Origin: UBA2040 sp963977135
GTDB taxonomy: Bacteria; Bacteroidota; Bacteroidia; Flavobacteriales_D; Crocinitomicaceae
Assembly (NCBI GenBank): GCA_963977135.1
Contig: CAXBNN010000001.1
Location: 558,001-622,000 of the forward strand
Length of the DNA stretch: 64,000 bases
Direction of reading: 5' to 3'
Shown: piece after piece, positions 27,900 through 37,349 of the stretch
How positions within the stretch are numbered: the stretch's first letter is position 1
How the letters are laid out: the number at the start of each line of letters is the position of its first letter
Notes under the pieces: generated by a model
What the model saw: the letters and a program-made list of their open reading frames with translations, nothing else
The model's database searches: none
What the model was told of the DNA's origin: nothing
Program-made: the position numbers and the translations under genes

Positions 27900-28250
27900 T
27901 TAATCCACGTGCATGAAATCTTTCTTTGCAAGTAATTCATCTTCTGATTCTCGGTAATCTGGGTCGTCTACACAGCAATCAACAGGACAAACGGCAGCGC
28001 ATTGAGGTTCGTCGTGGAAGCCTTTGCATTCAGTACATTTGTCATGAACGATGAAATAAACGTCCATGTCAACAGGTTCGAAATTAGCATCTGCTTCGAT
28101 TTCGTCACCGTTTAATGTTGTAATCATCCCTTTCAATGAGGTTCCGTCAGAGTATTTCCACTCTGCGCCACCTTCGTATATTGCGTTATTCGGACATTCT
28201 GGCTCGCATGCTCCACAATTGATGCATTCGTCAGTAATAATTATTGCCAT
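27900..28250 (-). CDS. 2[4Fe-4S] ferredoxin (Allochromatium type)
   Basis: 116 residues. The first cluster motif is CINCGACEPEC (C9, C12, C15) with C19; the second is CTECKGFHDEPQCAAVCPVDC, having the 8-residue spacing between its second and third Cys that marks the Allochromatium vinosum-type ferredoxins. It is a low-potential electron carrier. It is divergent from a LuxC-type acyl-CoA reductase, a pairing I recall from other Bacteroidota, which may hint at a shared redox role. Confidence 0.94.
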   Translation of the reverse strand: MAIIITDECINCGACEPECPNNAIYEGGAEWKYSDGTSLKGMITTLNGDEIEADANFEPVDMDVYFIVHDKCTECKGFHDEPQCAAVCPVDCCVDDPDYRESEDELLAKKDFMHVD

Positions 28251-28278
28251 AGCGTATATGCTTTTTTCAAATTTTTTA

Positions 28279-28286
28279 CAAATATA
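28279..28286 (-). promoter_or_regulatory. -7 promoter box (TATATTTG) of the ferredoxin gene
   Basis: Minus-strand TATATTTG fits TAnnTTTG, 28 bases before the ATG, in the divergent ferredoxin/LuxC intergenic region. Confidence 0.5.
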
Positions 28287-28360
28287 GAACGTCTCGGGGA
28301 ATCATTTGTTTAAAAACTCCTAAAATCTACCTTTTTACTGATTTTTTGTTCAGAGAAGCG

Positions 28361-28368
28361 TAAATTTG
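28361..28368 (+). promoter_or_regulatory. -7 promoter box (TAAATTTG) of the LuxC-like gene
   Basis: TAAATTTG fits TAnnTTTG. It ends 4 bases before the GTG start at 28373, so the transcript would begin at or within a base or two of the start codon. Confidence 0.5.
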
Positions 28369-28372
28369 CCCC

Positions 28373-29422
28373 GTGAAAAGAGAAGAATTGATTGATTTGT
28401 TTGCCCAACTTGGAAAAGTGTGCGACGCTTTAGGAAACTCTAAAGAGTGGGAGTCTTTTAAAATTGGTGTAACCTCGGAAGAGTTTGAGAAATTACAATA
28501 TATCGTCAATCGACAATTCGTATTCAACGGTTGGTTTACGAAAGAGAACGTGCAACGCGCGTTGATAGACTGGTCGAATTTGCTTTCTTCTGAAAAAATG
28601 AACGAATGGTTGTCTAATTATTCCTTCTCAGAAAATAAGAAAGAAGTTGGTGTAATTATGGCTGGCAATATTCCTCTTGTTGGATTTCACGATTTTGTAA
28701 GCACAGTTTTATCAGGTAACATCGCGGTTTGTAAATTAAGTTCTGATGATAATACGCTTTTGCCGGCTTTACTTGAAACGATGGTAAAATGGAACCCAGA
28801 TTTTTCCAGTCATTTTCGATTGACAGCAGGAAAACTCGGTAATATTGATGCATTAATCGCTACTGGAAGTAACAATTCTGTTCAACACTTCGAGCAGTAT
28901 TTTGGACATTTGCCCCATATTTTTAGGAGAAACAGAACATCTGTAGCGATATTAAATGGAACAGAAACTGAAGATGAGCGAAAAGCACTAGGCGCTGATA
29001 TTTTTACTTATTATGGTTTAGGTTGTAGAAATGTTTCTCATTTATTATTGCCAGAAAACTACAATATTGATTTGTTTTTTACTGGAATTTTCGAATATCA
29101 CGATATTATTTATAACAAGAAATACGGTAATAATTACGATTACAATAAGGCCATATTCTTGATGAACAAGTTTAATTTATTGGACAATAATTTCCTTTTA
29201 CTTAGAGAAACAGAAGATTTACATTCACCTCTAGCGATGGTTCATCATCACGTTTATAAATCAAAAGCGGATATTGAAGCATATTTGAAATTACATGAGG
29301 ATTCTATCCAAGCGATAATTGGACATGATTATTTGCCTTTTGGTTCTGCCCAATCTCCTGCTTGGAATGATTATGCTGATGGAGTAGATACTATGGAATG
29401 GTTAACAAATCTGTCTAATTAG
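28373..29422 (+). CDS. Acyl-CoA reductase, LuxC family
   Basis: 349 residues. An NAD(P)H-dependent reductase of acyl groups to aldehydes; features of the LuxC/aldehyde-dehydrogenase fold are visible: VGVIMAGNIPLVGFHDF, NIAVCKLSSDDN and YYGLGCRNVSHLLLP, where the Cys in GLGCRN is in the place of the catalytic thioester-forming residue. The start is a GTG; the frame has no upstream ATG and the next candidate starts would cut the N-terminal domain. Its substrate is unknown. Confidence 0.9.
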   Translation: MKREELIDLFAQLGKVCDALGNSKEWESFKIGVTSEEFEKLQYIVNRQFVFNGWFTKENVQRALIDWSNLLSSEKMNEWLSNYSFSENKKEVGVIMAGNIPLVGFHDFVSTVLSGNIAVCKLSSDDNTLLPALLETMVKWNPDFSSHFRLTAGKLGNIDALIATGSNNSVQHFEQYFGHLPHIFRRNRTSVAILNGTETEDERKALGADIFTYYGLGCRNVSHLLLPENYNIDLFFTGIFEYHDIIYNKKYGNNYDYNKAIFLMNKFNLLDNNFLLLRETEDLHSPLAMVHHHVYKSKADIEAYLKLHEDSIQAIIGHDYLPFGSAQSPAWNDYADGVDTMEWLTNLSN

Positions 29423-29494
29423 AGTTAATTAGCTATTAATTATACTTGTTGATTTCATAATTGATTTGCTTTAGATAGTTCTTTTTTTGCCCTC

Positions 29495-29502
29495 TACCTT
29501 TG
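29495..29502 (+). promoter_or_regulatory. -7 promoter box (TACCTTTG) of marC
   Basis: TACCTTTG fits TAnnTTTG and ends 9 bases before the ATG at 29512, giving a leader of only a few bases. Confidence 0.5.
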
Positions 29503-29511
29503 CGGCAAAAA

Positions 29512-30135
29512 ATGGAAATATTTATTTACACATTTGGCGCATTGCTATCGATTATGAATCCTTTAGGCACGGTTCCTGTTTTTGTTGGACTTACTAAAGA
29601 ACTTGAGCTTTCAGAACGTTCTTCTATAGCCTTTTGGACGGCATTTAATGTTCTTTTAATTTTACTCATATCCTTTTTCGCAGGGAAGTACATGCTTTCC
29701 TTTTTTGGAATTTCATTGGATGCATTAAAAGTTGGTGGTGGTTTAATAATTGCGACTTCAGGTTTTGCTTTGCTTACAGGAAGGTTTTCTGAGCATAAAG
29801 GAATGAAGAAGGAAAAGGTTCAGAAAGATATACGGACACGCTCAGAAATATCATTAACGCCTTTAGCCTTGCCTATGTTGGCTGGACCAGGAACTATTTC
29901 GATGCTGATTGCCTTCAATGAGAAGTATACTTTACCGCAAGAAATATTTTCTGTTTTAGGAGCGGTACTTTTTACGGTTATTGTTATTTATGGCATCCTA
30001 AAGGCATCGCACTTTATTGTTCGCTTTTTAGGCGCTTCAGGTATAAATGCTTTGTCCAGAATTATTGGTTTCGTTGTTATAGCAATAGGAGTAGAAATGA
30101 TTATGGGAGTAGTGAAGAGTATTTTCAAGGCATAA
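29512..30135 (+). CDS. MarC-family integral membrane protein (UPF0056)
   Basis: 207 residues with six hydrophobic helices. The family motifs are LLSIMNPLGTVPVFVGLT near the N-terminus, ALPMLAGPGTISMLI in the middle and a C-terminal RIIGFVVIAIGVEMI. The in-frame TTG at 29500 belongs to the -7 promoter box, so the ATG at 29512 is chosen. The family's transport role is unproven. It is monocistronic and followed by a bidirectional terminator. Confidence 0.93.
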   Translation: MEIFIYTFGALLSIMNPLGTVPVFVGLTKELELSERSSIAFWTAFNVLLILLISFFAGKYMLSFFGISLDALKVGGGLIIATSGFALLTGRFSEHKGMKKEKVQKDIRTRSEISLTPLALPMLAGPGTISMLIAFNEKYTLPQEIFSVLGAVLFTVIVIYGILKASHFIVRFLGASGINALSRIIGFVVIAIGVEMIMGVVKSIFKA

Positions 30136-30138
30136 AAA

Positions 30139-30172
30139 AAACACCCTTTCAAAATAAAAGGGTGTTTCGTTA
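30139..30172. terminator. Bidirectional terminator between convergent genes
   Basis: Perfect stem AAACACCCTTT/AAAGGGTGTTT with a 6-base loop, A-rich before and T-rich after, between the stops of marC (plus) and the T9SS protein (minus). Confidence 0.85.
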
Positions 30173-30183
30173 TGTGAGTTTAT

Positions 30184-32034
30184 TTAATGTGAAACAACAA
30201 TTTGCATTGCTGTCATCCCTTTGTCGCTTTTAATTTTCATTGTGTACATTCCGTTAGCGATTTCAGCTACGTTTACCGAAATATCCGTAGCGTTTGATTT
30301 CACTTCCTGCGTAAGCACAATTCGACCGGATAAATCAGTCATTGTAATTGTTCCTGACTTAATTTCGGTGGATAAACTGACTGTTAATTGATCTTTTGCC
30401 GGATTTGGGAATACATTTGCTTCAATAGTTTGATTCAACTCTGACAATCCAAAAATGGAGCTACAGTCAAAATCAGGTCGTATAACGATTGCACGTGGAT
30501 TCGATAAAAAGAGCAAATCTCCAGCCGCGTTGTATCCGTAAACAGATTGTTCTGGCACTGTTTGACCGTACATAAAGCGAACGTCATCAGTTCCTGCAGC
30601 TACTCCACCGTTGTGTCCGGCTACTACCAAAATTTCTTCACCCGCATATACACTGGCAACTACAAGCATTTCTAAAGTAATTATAGATCCTAAATCAGCC
30701 GATGTAATTGTGTGATAGAATGATTCTCCACGATAAGTAAAAGCACTAATGGCTTCATCGAAAGCGTATACTTCGGCGAAAACTTCTTTTCCTACACTTT
30801 GAGCATAATTGGTAATCCCAATATGAACACATTCAACGAAATCATCAACAGTTACTTGATAGACATTTCCAATTTTAAAAGGTTGACCGGTATTCGATGA
30901 AAAGTTAGAAATCGATCCTGTAGACTGACTAGCATTCGTCAAATTATCTAATCCAAAAGTAGATGCAGTGATCATTAAACTATCCGCGAAAGAATTGTTT
31001 AAGAGATTTCCATCGGTTCCTGAAGTGGAAGAAGCATTTGTTGCCAGACTATACAATCCAGTTGCAGACGGAGTCCAAGTTGTTGTTGAAGGCACTGTAT
31101 CACTCGTTGCAATGGCAAGCGTTATTGGTGCCGAAATTCCAGAATAAACAGATCCAGAAGTGCCAGATAAGTCTGTTGCAACTGTTGAACCAGCTAACGG
31201 GCTAATAGAACTATTTGTCAAACGTGAGTAAAACGTAACTGGTGCAGCATGTGAAAGAGGCGTTTTGTAGTATTGGTAGTCGAATGATCCCATTCCCCAC
31301 CAAGAATCGTCTAGTGCAATATCAAATGGTTCCAATTCACTTAAAGTAATATCATCAATCATCCAATAGTAAACACGAGCGCTCCAGCCGAAACTAATAT
31401 ATACCGTTGCTTGATTTGCCGCAATGGCGGTAATATTTAATGATACAGGTTTTGGATTGGCTGAAGTGGCATTATTGGCCAAACCATTTGAAACGTTGAA
31501 TGTTGTCCAAGTAACACCATCATTACTAACTTTAACATTCATAGAAACTCCATTGTTATAGCGATAGAACTGTTCAAATTTTAAAACCACTGAACCGTGA
31601 GTTGAACAATCTATTGGACTCGAAGTAACATAAGTGCTCAAATATTGATAATTCGCACCAGATGGTTGTCCGTTTGTAAAATGGTTTGCTGAATCTATAT
31701 CGCAAATTAGAAAACCATTAGCAGCAGTAGTTGAATTTATTCCCGCTGCACCAGCAGTTGCAGAATTCCCATTAAAAAATCCCCAAGAACCATCTGTGGA
31801 ATAAGACCATGGACAAATTGCTGAAGAGTCTTGCAAAGTCCAACCGGCCGGAAATCCAGAACCAAAATCTTCGGTATAGAAAGGTGTAGAACTGCTTTCT
31901 GGATTATTATCCAATGCAGGTTTTGCAGTCGGACCAATTTTGAAAGTTGGTCCGCTATCCTGTTCAATTGCAGTGTTTTGCGCCATACCTCCAAAGGAGA
32001 GGAGAACTGATGTTATAAGTACGATTTTTTTCAT
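30184..32034 (-). CDS. Secreted T9SS cargo with choice-of-anchor/MAM-like domain
   Basis: 616 residues: signal peptide (1-18), a jelly-roll adhesion-type domain around residues 50-235 (TEDFGSGFPAGWTLQDSS ... WMIDDITLSE), an extended beta-rich middle, and a C-terminal T9SS type A sorting domain (VFPNPAKDQLTVSL ... GMYTMKIKSDKGMTAMQIVVS). No catalytic motif is visible. Likely an outer-surface or secreted adhesin-like protein; ligand unknown. Confidence 0.87.
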   Translation of the reverse strand: MKKIVLITSVLLSFGGMAQNTAIEQDSGPTFKIGPTAKPALDNNPESSSTPFYTEDFGSGFPAGWTLQDSSAICPWSYSTDGSWGFFNGNSATAGAAGINSTTAANGFLICDIDSANHFTNGQPSGANYQYLSTYVTSSPIDCSTHGSVVLKFEQFYRYNNGVSMNVKVSNDGVTWTTFNVSNGLANNATSANPKPVSLNITAIAANQATVYISFGWSARVYYWMIDDITLSELEPFDIALDDSWWGMGSFDYQYYKTPLSHAAPVTFYSRLTNSSISPLAGSTVATDLSGTSGSVYSGISAPITLAIATSDTVPSTTTWTPSATGLYSLATNASSTSGTDGNLLNNSFADSLMITASTFGLDNLTNASQSTGSISNFSSNTGQPFKIGNVYQVTVDDFVECVHIGITNYAQSVGKEVFAEVYAFDEAISAFTYRGESFYHTITSADLGSIITLEMLVVASVYAGEEILVVAGHNGGVAAGTDDVRFMYGQTVPEQSVYGYNAAGDLLFLSNPRAIVIRPDFDCSSIFGLSELNQTIEANVFPNPAKDQLTVSLSTEIKSGTITMTDLSGRIVLTQEVKSNATDISVNVAEIANGMYTMKIKSDKGMTAMQIVVSH

Positions 32035-32092
32035 ATTTGCTGATTTAGTGAATAAAATTTACTGACGAGTTAAGCTAAATTATGAAAAAAAA

Positions 32093-32121
32093 ATAACCGA
32101 TAAGATTTTCTTATCGGTTAT
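32093..32121 (-). terminator. Terminator of the S46 peptidase gene
   Basis: Stem ATAACCGATAAG/CTTATCGGTTAT (12 bases, 5-base loop), followed on the minus strand by nine T. It lies about 20 bases after the stop at 32143. Confidence 0.85.
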
Positions 32122-32142
32122 TATATACAAGTCTATTAAGAT

Positions 32143-34281
32143 TTATTTAATCAAAGTCATTTCATCTACGAGGTGACCAGCTCCGTAACATTTGTCTACC
32201 AACCACATCGTATATCTAACGTCTACTGAAATCGTCCGTTGGATATTTGGTTCGAAGAAAATATCACCTGACATCGCTTCCCAGTTTCCGTCGAAGGCAG
32301 TTCCAATCAAATGACCGTCAGCATTGATAACAGGTGATCCTGAGTTTCCTCCAGTAATATCATTATTTGATAAGAAGTTGATTTTCAAGTCACCATTTTC
32401 ATCAGCATATTGTCCGAAATCCTTCGCCAACATTTTCTCCTTCATAATTGGATCAATATTGAATTCTGGGTTGTTTGGATCTTCCTTTGCCAATAAACCT
32501 TCATAGTTAGTTGTAATGTCATATTTTGTTCCATTTGGAGCAGTGTATGGCAAAACGTTTCCGTAAGTCAAACGCATTGTTGAATTAGCATTTGGATAGA
32601 ATTTCTTTTCTGGTTGCATTTCACGAAGTCCTTTTACGTAAAGTCGTTCAGCTCTTTCTAAGTTTTCCTCAGCTGTGTTAACCGATTCCAATTTCGAAGT
32701 TGCTACAAAGGCATCTGTAATATCCATTGCTAAACGATACAATGGGTCTTTTTCCAAAACCTCCATTGTTGGGTTAGCAGCAAAAGCTGCATATCTTTCC
32801 TTGTCAGCAAATACGGAAGTACTTCGCACCGCTTTCATGAATTTTTTCATTTTCATATTACTCATGCAGCGCATTTTCTTTGCCATTTTACCCAATTGGT
32901 TTTTAGGGATATCTTTGATGTACATAGCCAATAATGATTCTATTGTTTCCAATTCAAGATCAATATTGATTTTGTCATAAGTTTCAAGACCGATTTGATT
33001 CAGACGACCAGCAATGTTTTCTGCAGCAGCAGTGTTACCATCTTTCAAAGCATTCATATAAAAGCTGTAACGGAAAGTTAACAACATCAAATCTACAGAG
33101 TATACAAATTCTGATTGGTAAGCCTTGATGTATACATAGTCTTCTTTGGCCTTGTAGCCATTCTCAAATAAGCTAAGTACAGGTTCATACAATTCTTTGC
33201 CTTTCGCGAAATCAGCAAATTTGGCTTCTAATTCTTGTTTTTTACCAATTACACCGTTGTTTTTAACTTGTTCAGTCTGACCGATAAAGTATTTCCAATA
33301 GTTAGCAACTTGCGCATATTTAGAAGAATACTTCAAGCGTAGAGCAACATCTTTGTCCATATAAGATTTCATGATGCTTAGCTTTTTAGCACGGATGTCA
33401 ACACGTTTTGGTTGCTCTAACGTCACAGCTTGTTCAACTCCCCAAGAACTTAAATAACGATCTGTTGATCCTGGGAATCCCATAATCATGGCGTAATCAT
33501 TTTCTTTTACGCCTTTAATATTTACTGGTAAATGATGTTTTGGTGTGTAAGGTTTGTTTGCTTCATCGTAAGCTGCTGGTTTATTGTCAGCACCAGAATA
33601 TACTCTAAACATTGAGAAATCTGCTGTGTGACGTGGCCACATCCAGTTATCAGTATCACCGCCGTACTTACCTGCTGATTGAGGAGGTGTTCCAACAAAA
33701 CGGATGTCTTTAAATGTTTCTTTTACAAATAAATAGAATTCGTTGCCTTCATAGAAATCACGAACGAAAGCTTCGTAATGGGTTCCATTGGTTGCATCTT
33801 TCGTTAACACAGCAGAAATTTCTTTGATTTTTGCCGCACGTTCTTCAGGTGACATTGCTTCGTTTAGTTCTTTTGCAATAGTTGCAGTAACGTCTTCAAT
33901 TCGAATGATAAACGTTGCTGTTAAACCAGGAACAGCAATTTCTTCTTTGTGATTTTTCGCCCAAAAACCGTTGTCAAGGTAATTGTGTTCTGTTGTTGAA
34001 GCACCAGCAATTGCATCATAACCACAATGGTGGTTTGTTAAAATCAACCCTTTGTTTGAAATGATTTCCCCAGTACAAAATCCTCCAAATGAAATGACAG
34101 CATCCTTTAGAGATGAGTTGTTTAAAGAGTAAATTTCTTCTTGCGAAAGGCGAAGACCATGCTTTTTCATGTCCTCGTAATTTCTTCCCAAAAGGAAGGG
34201 TAACCACATGCCTTCGTCCGCTTTTGCAAAGGATCCAATAAGTACTGCAATCGCGACAAGCGCTATTTTAAATTGTTTCAT
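32143..34281 (-). CDS. S46 dipeptidyl-peptidase (DPP7-like)
   Basis: 712 residues with signal peptide (1-21). The chymotrypsin-like triad is visible: His in LTNHHCGYDA, Asp in GGDTDNWMWPRH and Ser in GGNSGSPVIN. The residue 18 positions after the Ser, which I recall separates DPP11 (Arg, acidic P1) from DPP7 (Gly, hydrophobic P1), is Gly here (AFDGNWE), favouring DPP7-type specificity. Such periplasmic enzymes feed dipeptides to asaccharolytic metabolism. Own terminator; upstream is GH92. Confidence 0.93.
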   Translation of the reverse strand: MKQFKIALVAIAVLIGSFAKADEGMWLPFLLGRNYEDMKKHGLRLSQEEIYSLNNSSLKDAVISFGGFCTGEIISNKGLILTNHHCGYDAIAGASTTEHNYLDNGFWAKNHKEEIAVPGLTATFIIRIEDVTATIAKELNEAMSPEERAAKIKEISAVLTKDATNGTHYEAFVRDFYEGNEFYLFVKETFKDIRFVGTPPQSAGKYGGDTDNWMWPRHTADFSMFRVYSGADNKPAAYDEANKPYTPKHHLPVNIKGVKENDYAMIMGFPGSTDRYLSSWGVEQAVTLEQPKRVDIRAKKLSIMKSYMDKDVALRLKYSSKYAQVANYWKYFIGQTEQVKNNGVIGKKQELEAKFADFAKGKELYEPVLSLFENGYKAKEDYVYIKAYQSEFVYSVDLMLLTFRYSFYMNALKDGNTAAAENIAGRLNQIGLETYDKINIDLELETIESLLAMYIKDIPKNQLGKMAKKMRCMSNMKMKKFMKAVRSTSVFADKERYAAFAANPTMEVLEKDPLYRLAMDITDAFVATSKLESVNTAEENLERAERLYVKGLREMQPEKKFYPNANSTMRLTYGNVLPYTAPNGTKYDITTNYEGLLAKEDPNNPEFNIDPIMKEKMLAKDFGQYADENGDLKINFLSNNDITGGNSGSPVINADGHLIGTAFDGNWEAMSGDIFFEPNIQRTISVDVRYTMWLVDKCYGAGHLVDEMTLIK

Positions 34282-34352
34282 TTTTTGATTATTGTTTTGG
34301 TTTTTATTTAAGAGTCGTAAAATTAATGTTTTTTTTCAGCTTTCGAAAGCGC

Positions 34353-37349
34353 CTACTGAATTGTGATTTCATCCAAAAACAGCCAAGTTGGATTATCAGC
34401 ACCTAAATGCCAATCTGGACATTTACCCGTATTTACAGCCGTAATTCGAATGGTTTTTATAGGTTTTCTATGTCGAAGGTTGATATTGAAAGTTTCTCTG
34501 TTGCCAGGTCTATAAGTCGATTGTCTTTCGATTTTATGTTTGTAACATGGTTTGAATTTTTTGCCATCTCTTGAAACCTCGACAATTACAGATTCAGGGT
34601 AGAATATCCAAGATTTTAAATCTTCCAGCATTCCAACGGTAATGTCTACGTTTTTTCTCGGATTAACTAAGGTTATTTCAGCAATTACATCTTTTCCGTA
34701 AAATCCTTGCCAATCACCAGTTCTAAACTCTTTATTCCCCGTTATTCCATCGATTAAGGCATTCTTTCCACCTGCAGCATATGGTAGATCAAATTCTGTT
34801 TTAAGATTGAGAATCAAATCATTGTTTCTACGCACAAAATCAGTGGAAACAACGGCACTTTTATTTGCCGCATTTAAGACTGTTCGCGCCTCTATTAAGG
34901 TATTCTTTTCAATGAAAATAGGACCGACATATTGTGTCCATTCACCACCATCAATGTTGTATTCGATCGCTAGTGTTCGACCTTCCATGAATGAAGGAAT
35001 TGCTATTTCAATTTGAGTGGAACCATCAAAAACCCGTGATGTATTTTTGAAGTAGGGAATAGTGCAAAAATCTGCTGGAATTTCTGAAAGGGTAGGTGCA
35101 TGAATGAAATTCTTAACTATTCCACTAGGATTTGGTCCCATATGGAATACCAATTTACCTCCTTGCATTATTTCAGAATATGTGAGATACAAACGATTTA
35201 GCTCTTTCCCTCTCCATGTTAAACTCTGAATATACTTATTCGTAGTTGATTGATTTATGCATTCAATTTCAAAAAGATCAGTTTTTTCATCAATATACAA
35301 ATGCGCTTTTTTAGCAATTGGTCGGCCAATATCGAAATATTCACTACCTGGAGCAACTTGATACAACCCAAGCGCGCTTAGCACATACCATGATGACATT
35401 TGGCCGCAATCCTCGTTTCCTGAAAGTCCGTCTGGTGCATTTTGGTACAAAGAACTTAAAATACTGTCCAAATACAATTGCGCTTTATCTGGTCGCCCGA
35501 CATAGTTGTAGAGATAAGCCATGTGATGAGAAGGCTCGTTTCCATGAGCGTATTGACCAATAAGTCCAGTAATGTCTGATTGGTTTCTGCCAGAAGTTTC
35601 GGAACTTGCTTCAAACATTTCATCTAAATGATCTTCAAGTGTTCGTTTGTCTCCGTGAATAGATTTTAAGACTCCAATAGCATGTGGTGCAAAAAGCGAA
35701 TACTGCCAAGCGTTGGCTTCAGTGTAATTGAAATTCACTTCATCTGGTCGGAAGGGTTCCATCCATTGTCCGCCGCGTCTTGCTCTGAAGAAATGGGTAT
35801 CAGGATCAAAATGGTTTAAGAAATTAAAACTTCGTTTGTAAAATGTTTGGGCAATTTCAGTTTTACCCATATCGGCAGCCATGTTTGCAATACAAAAGTC
35901 GTCATAAGCGTATTCAAGCATCTTAGAAACGGATTCTGGCTCAGTTGCTAATGATAAATAACCATTTTCTGCATAAAAGTCTTTTGAGTATGCTCTGTCA
36001 TTAGCTGTTTTAACCATTGCAGCGAGTGCTTTTTCAGCATCAAAATTTCTAATTCCTTTATTGTATGCGTCTGCAATTACTGAAACACTATGGTAACCAA
36101 TCATACATTCTGTTTCGTTTCCAGCCAATTCCCACACGGGTAAATCATTTCCTTGTTCTTCATGACGAAGGAATGTTTCTATAAAATCTTCAACGCGTTC
36201 TTTGTGCGTTAAGGTGAACAGCGGGTGAGTGGCACGAAAGGTATCCCAAAGTGAAAATACGGTGTACATTTTATTTTGAGTACCCATTAAAGAATGAACT
36301 TGCTTGTCCATTCCTCTATATCGACCATCAACATCTGAAAAGGTATTCGGATTTAAGAATGAGTGATAAAGTGCTGTGTAAAAGATAGTTTTAGTTTCTT
36401 TTGAATTGGATTCAAAGTGTATTTTCGATAATTCATTGCGCCAATCTTGCTGGGTTTTGGCTTTTACTTTCTCGAAACTAAAGTCTGGAATTTCTTTATC
36501 AACATTTAGCTTCGCACCATTTTCATCCACAGCTGACATTCCAACTCGGAGTTGTATTTCGCGGCAATTTTTTGGGAATTTCAGTAACAGTTTATGTCTA
36601 CCATCTTTCGTTATTTCTTCTGCTGACAAAAAAGGCATGGAAGTTTGCAAGTAGAAATAGAAGTGCTGTTCCTCAGCCCAGGCTTTAGAAATGCGATTTC
36701 CTTGAACCGTTGAATTATCAATTACCTTGAAATTAGAGGATAATAATTCATCACGATAATCTAAATCTAAAAGAATGTATTTGTCTTCTCCAAAATCAGA
36801 AAAAGAATACCGGTGCATTCCGGAGTGCTCAGCAACGGTAAGTTCAACTTTAATTGATCTGTCAAGAAGTGTTACTGCGTAGTATCCAGGTTCTGCCCGT
36901 TCATTTGAATGACTAAACCTACTGCCATAACCGCCGACTTTGTCTTTGAATAATGGATCAATTTTGGGTTTCCCAATTTGAGGAACGACCAATAAATCGG
37001 CGTAATCGGAAACGCCAGTTCCAGAAAGATGTGTGTGTGAGAATCCATAAATAACGTCATCATCATAATGATAACCTCCGCAACCATCCCAGCCATCGTA
37101 TCGAGTATCTGGACTTAATTGCATCATGCCGAATGGAGCAGAAGCACCAGGATAGGTGTGTCCATGACCACCAGTACCAATAAATGGGTTTACAAAATCG
37201 ATCGGGTCCGAAGGTGTATCGGTTGGTTTTTTATTTTGAAATAGTTGTTTCGCTTTGTCTGTTGATTCTTGCAGTTTTAGGACACTACCATTTTGTCCAT
37301 ATGTAACGATAGAAAGGAAGAACAGGCTAATAAAAATGAGCTTACGCAT
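34353..37349 (-). CDS. GH92 alpha-mannosidase, exported
   Basis: 998 residues with signal peptide (1-18). The GH92 N-terminal motif FVNPFIGTGGHGHTYPGASAPFG and the catalytic-domain signatures GNEPSHHMAYLYNYVG and GNEDCGQMSSWYVLSALG are present; GH92 enzymes are calcium-dependent exo-alpha-mannosidases acting mostly on alpha-1,2 links of high-mannose N-glycans. After about residue 765 there is extra C-terminal beta-rich material (chitobiase-like, then a discoidin-like domain). The start overlaps the ROK gene by 8 bases. It complements the beta-mannosidase and glycosylasparaginase at 4-7.5 kb. Confidence 0.94.
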   Translation of the reverse strand: MRKLIFISLFFLSIVTYGQNGSVLKLQESTDKAKQLFQNKKPTDTPSDPIDFVNPFIGTGGHGHTYPGASAPFGMMQLSPDTRYDGWDGCGGYHYDDDVIYGFSHTHLSGTGVSDYADLLVVPQIGKPKIDPLFKDKVGGYGSRFSHSNERAEPGYYAVTLLDRSIKVELTVAEHSGMHRYSFSDFGEDKYILLDLDYRDELLSSNFKVIDNSTVQGNRISKAWAEEQHFYFYLQTSMPFLSAEEITKDGRHKLLLKFPKNCREIQLRVGMSAVDENGAKLNVDKEIPDFSFEKVKAKTQQDWRNELSKIHFESNSKETKTIFYTALYHSFLNPNTFSDVDGRYRGMDKQVHSLMGTQNKMYTVFSLWDTFRATHPLFTLTHKERVEDFIETFLRHEEQGNDLPVWELAGNETECMIGYHSVSVIADAYNKGIRNFDAEKALAAMVKTANDRAYSKDFYAENGYLSLATEPESVSKMLEYAYDDFCIANMAADMGKTEIAQTFYKRSFNFLNHFDPDTHFFRARRGGQWMEPFRPDEVNFNYTEANAWQYSLFAPHAIGVLKSIHGDKRTLEDHLDEMFEASSETSGRNQSDITGLIGQYAHGNEPSHHMAYLYNYVGRPDKAQLYLDSILSSLYQNAPDGLSGNEDCGQMSSWYVLSALGLYQVAPGSEYFDIGRPIAKKAHLYIDEKTDLFEIECINQSTTNKYIQSLTWRGKELNRLYLTYSEIMQGGKLVFHMGPNPSGIVKNFIHAPTLSEIPADFCTIPYFKNTSRVFDGSTQIEIAIPSFMEGRTLAIEYNIDGGEWTQYVGPIFIEKNTLIEARTVLNAANKSAVVSTDFVRRNNDLILNLKTEFDLPYAAGGKNALIDGITGNKEFRTGDWQGFYGKDVIAEITLVNPRKNVDITVGMLEDLKSWIFYPESVIVEVSRDGKKFKPCYKHKIERQSTYRPGNRETFNINLRHRKPIKTIRITAVNTGKCPDWHLGADNPTWLFLDEITIQ

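Noticed and set aside
34338..34352. GCTTTCGAAAGC hairpin as GH92 terminator
   Set aside because: On the minus strand it is followed by an A run, not T; it may be a structural hairpin only.
36406..36654. 82-codon plus-strand frame and similar 60-110 codon frames elsewhere
   Set aside because: They lie antisense or out of frame within well-supported genes and show no domain, signal or start context of their own.
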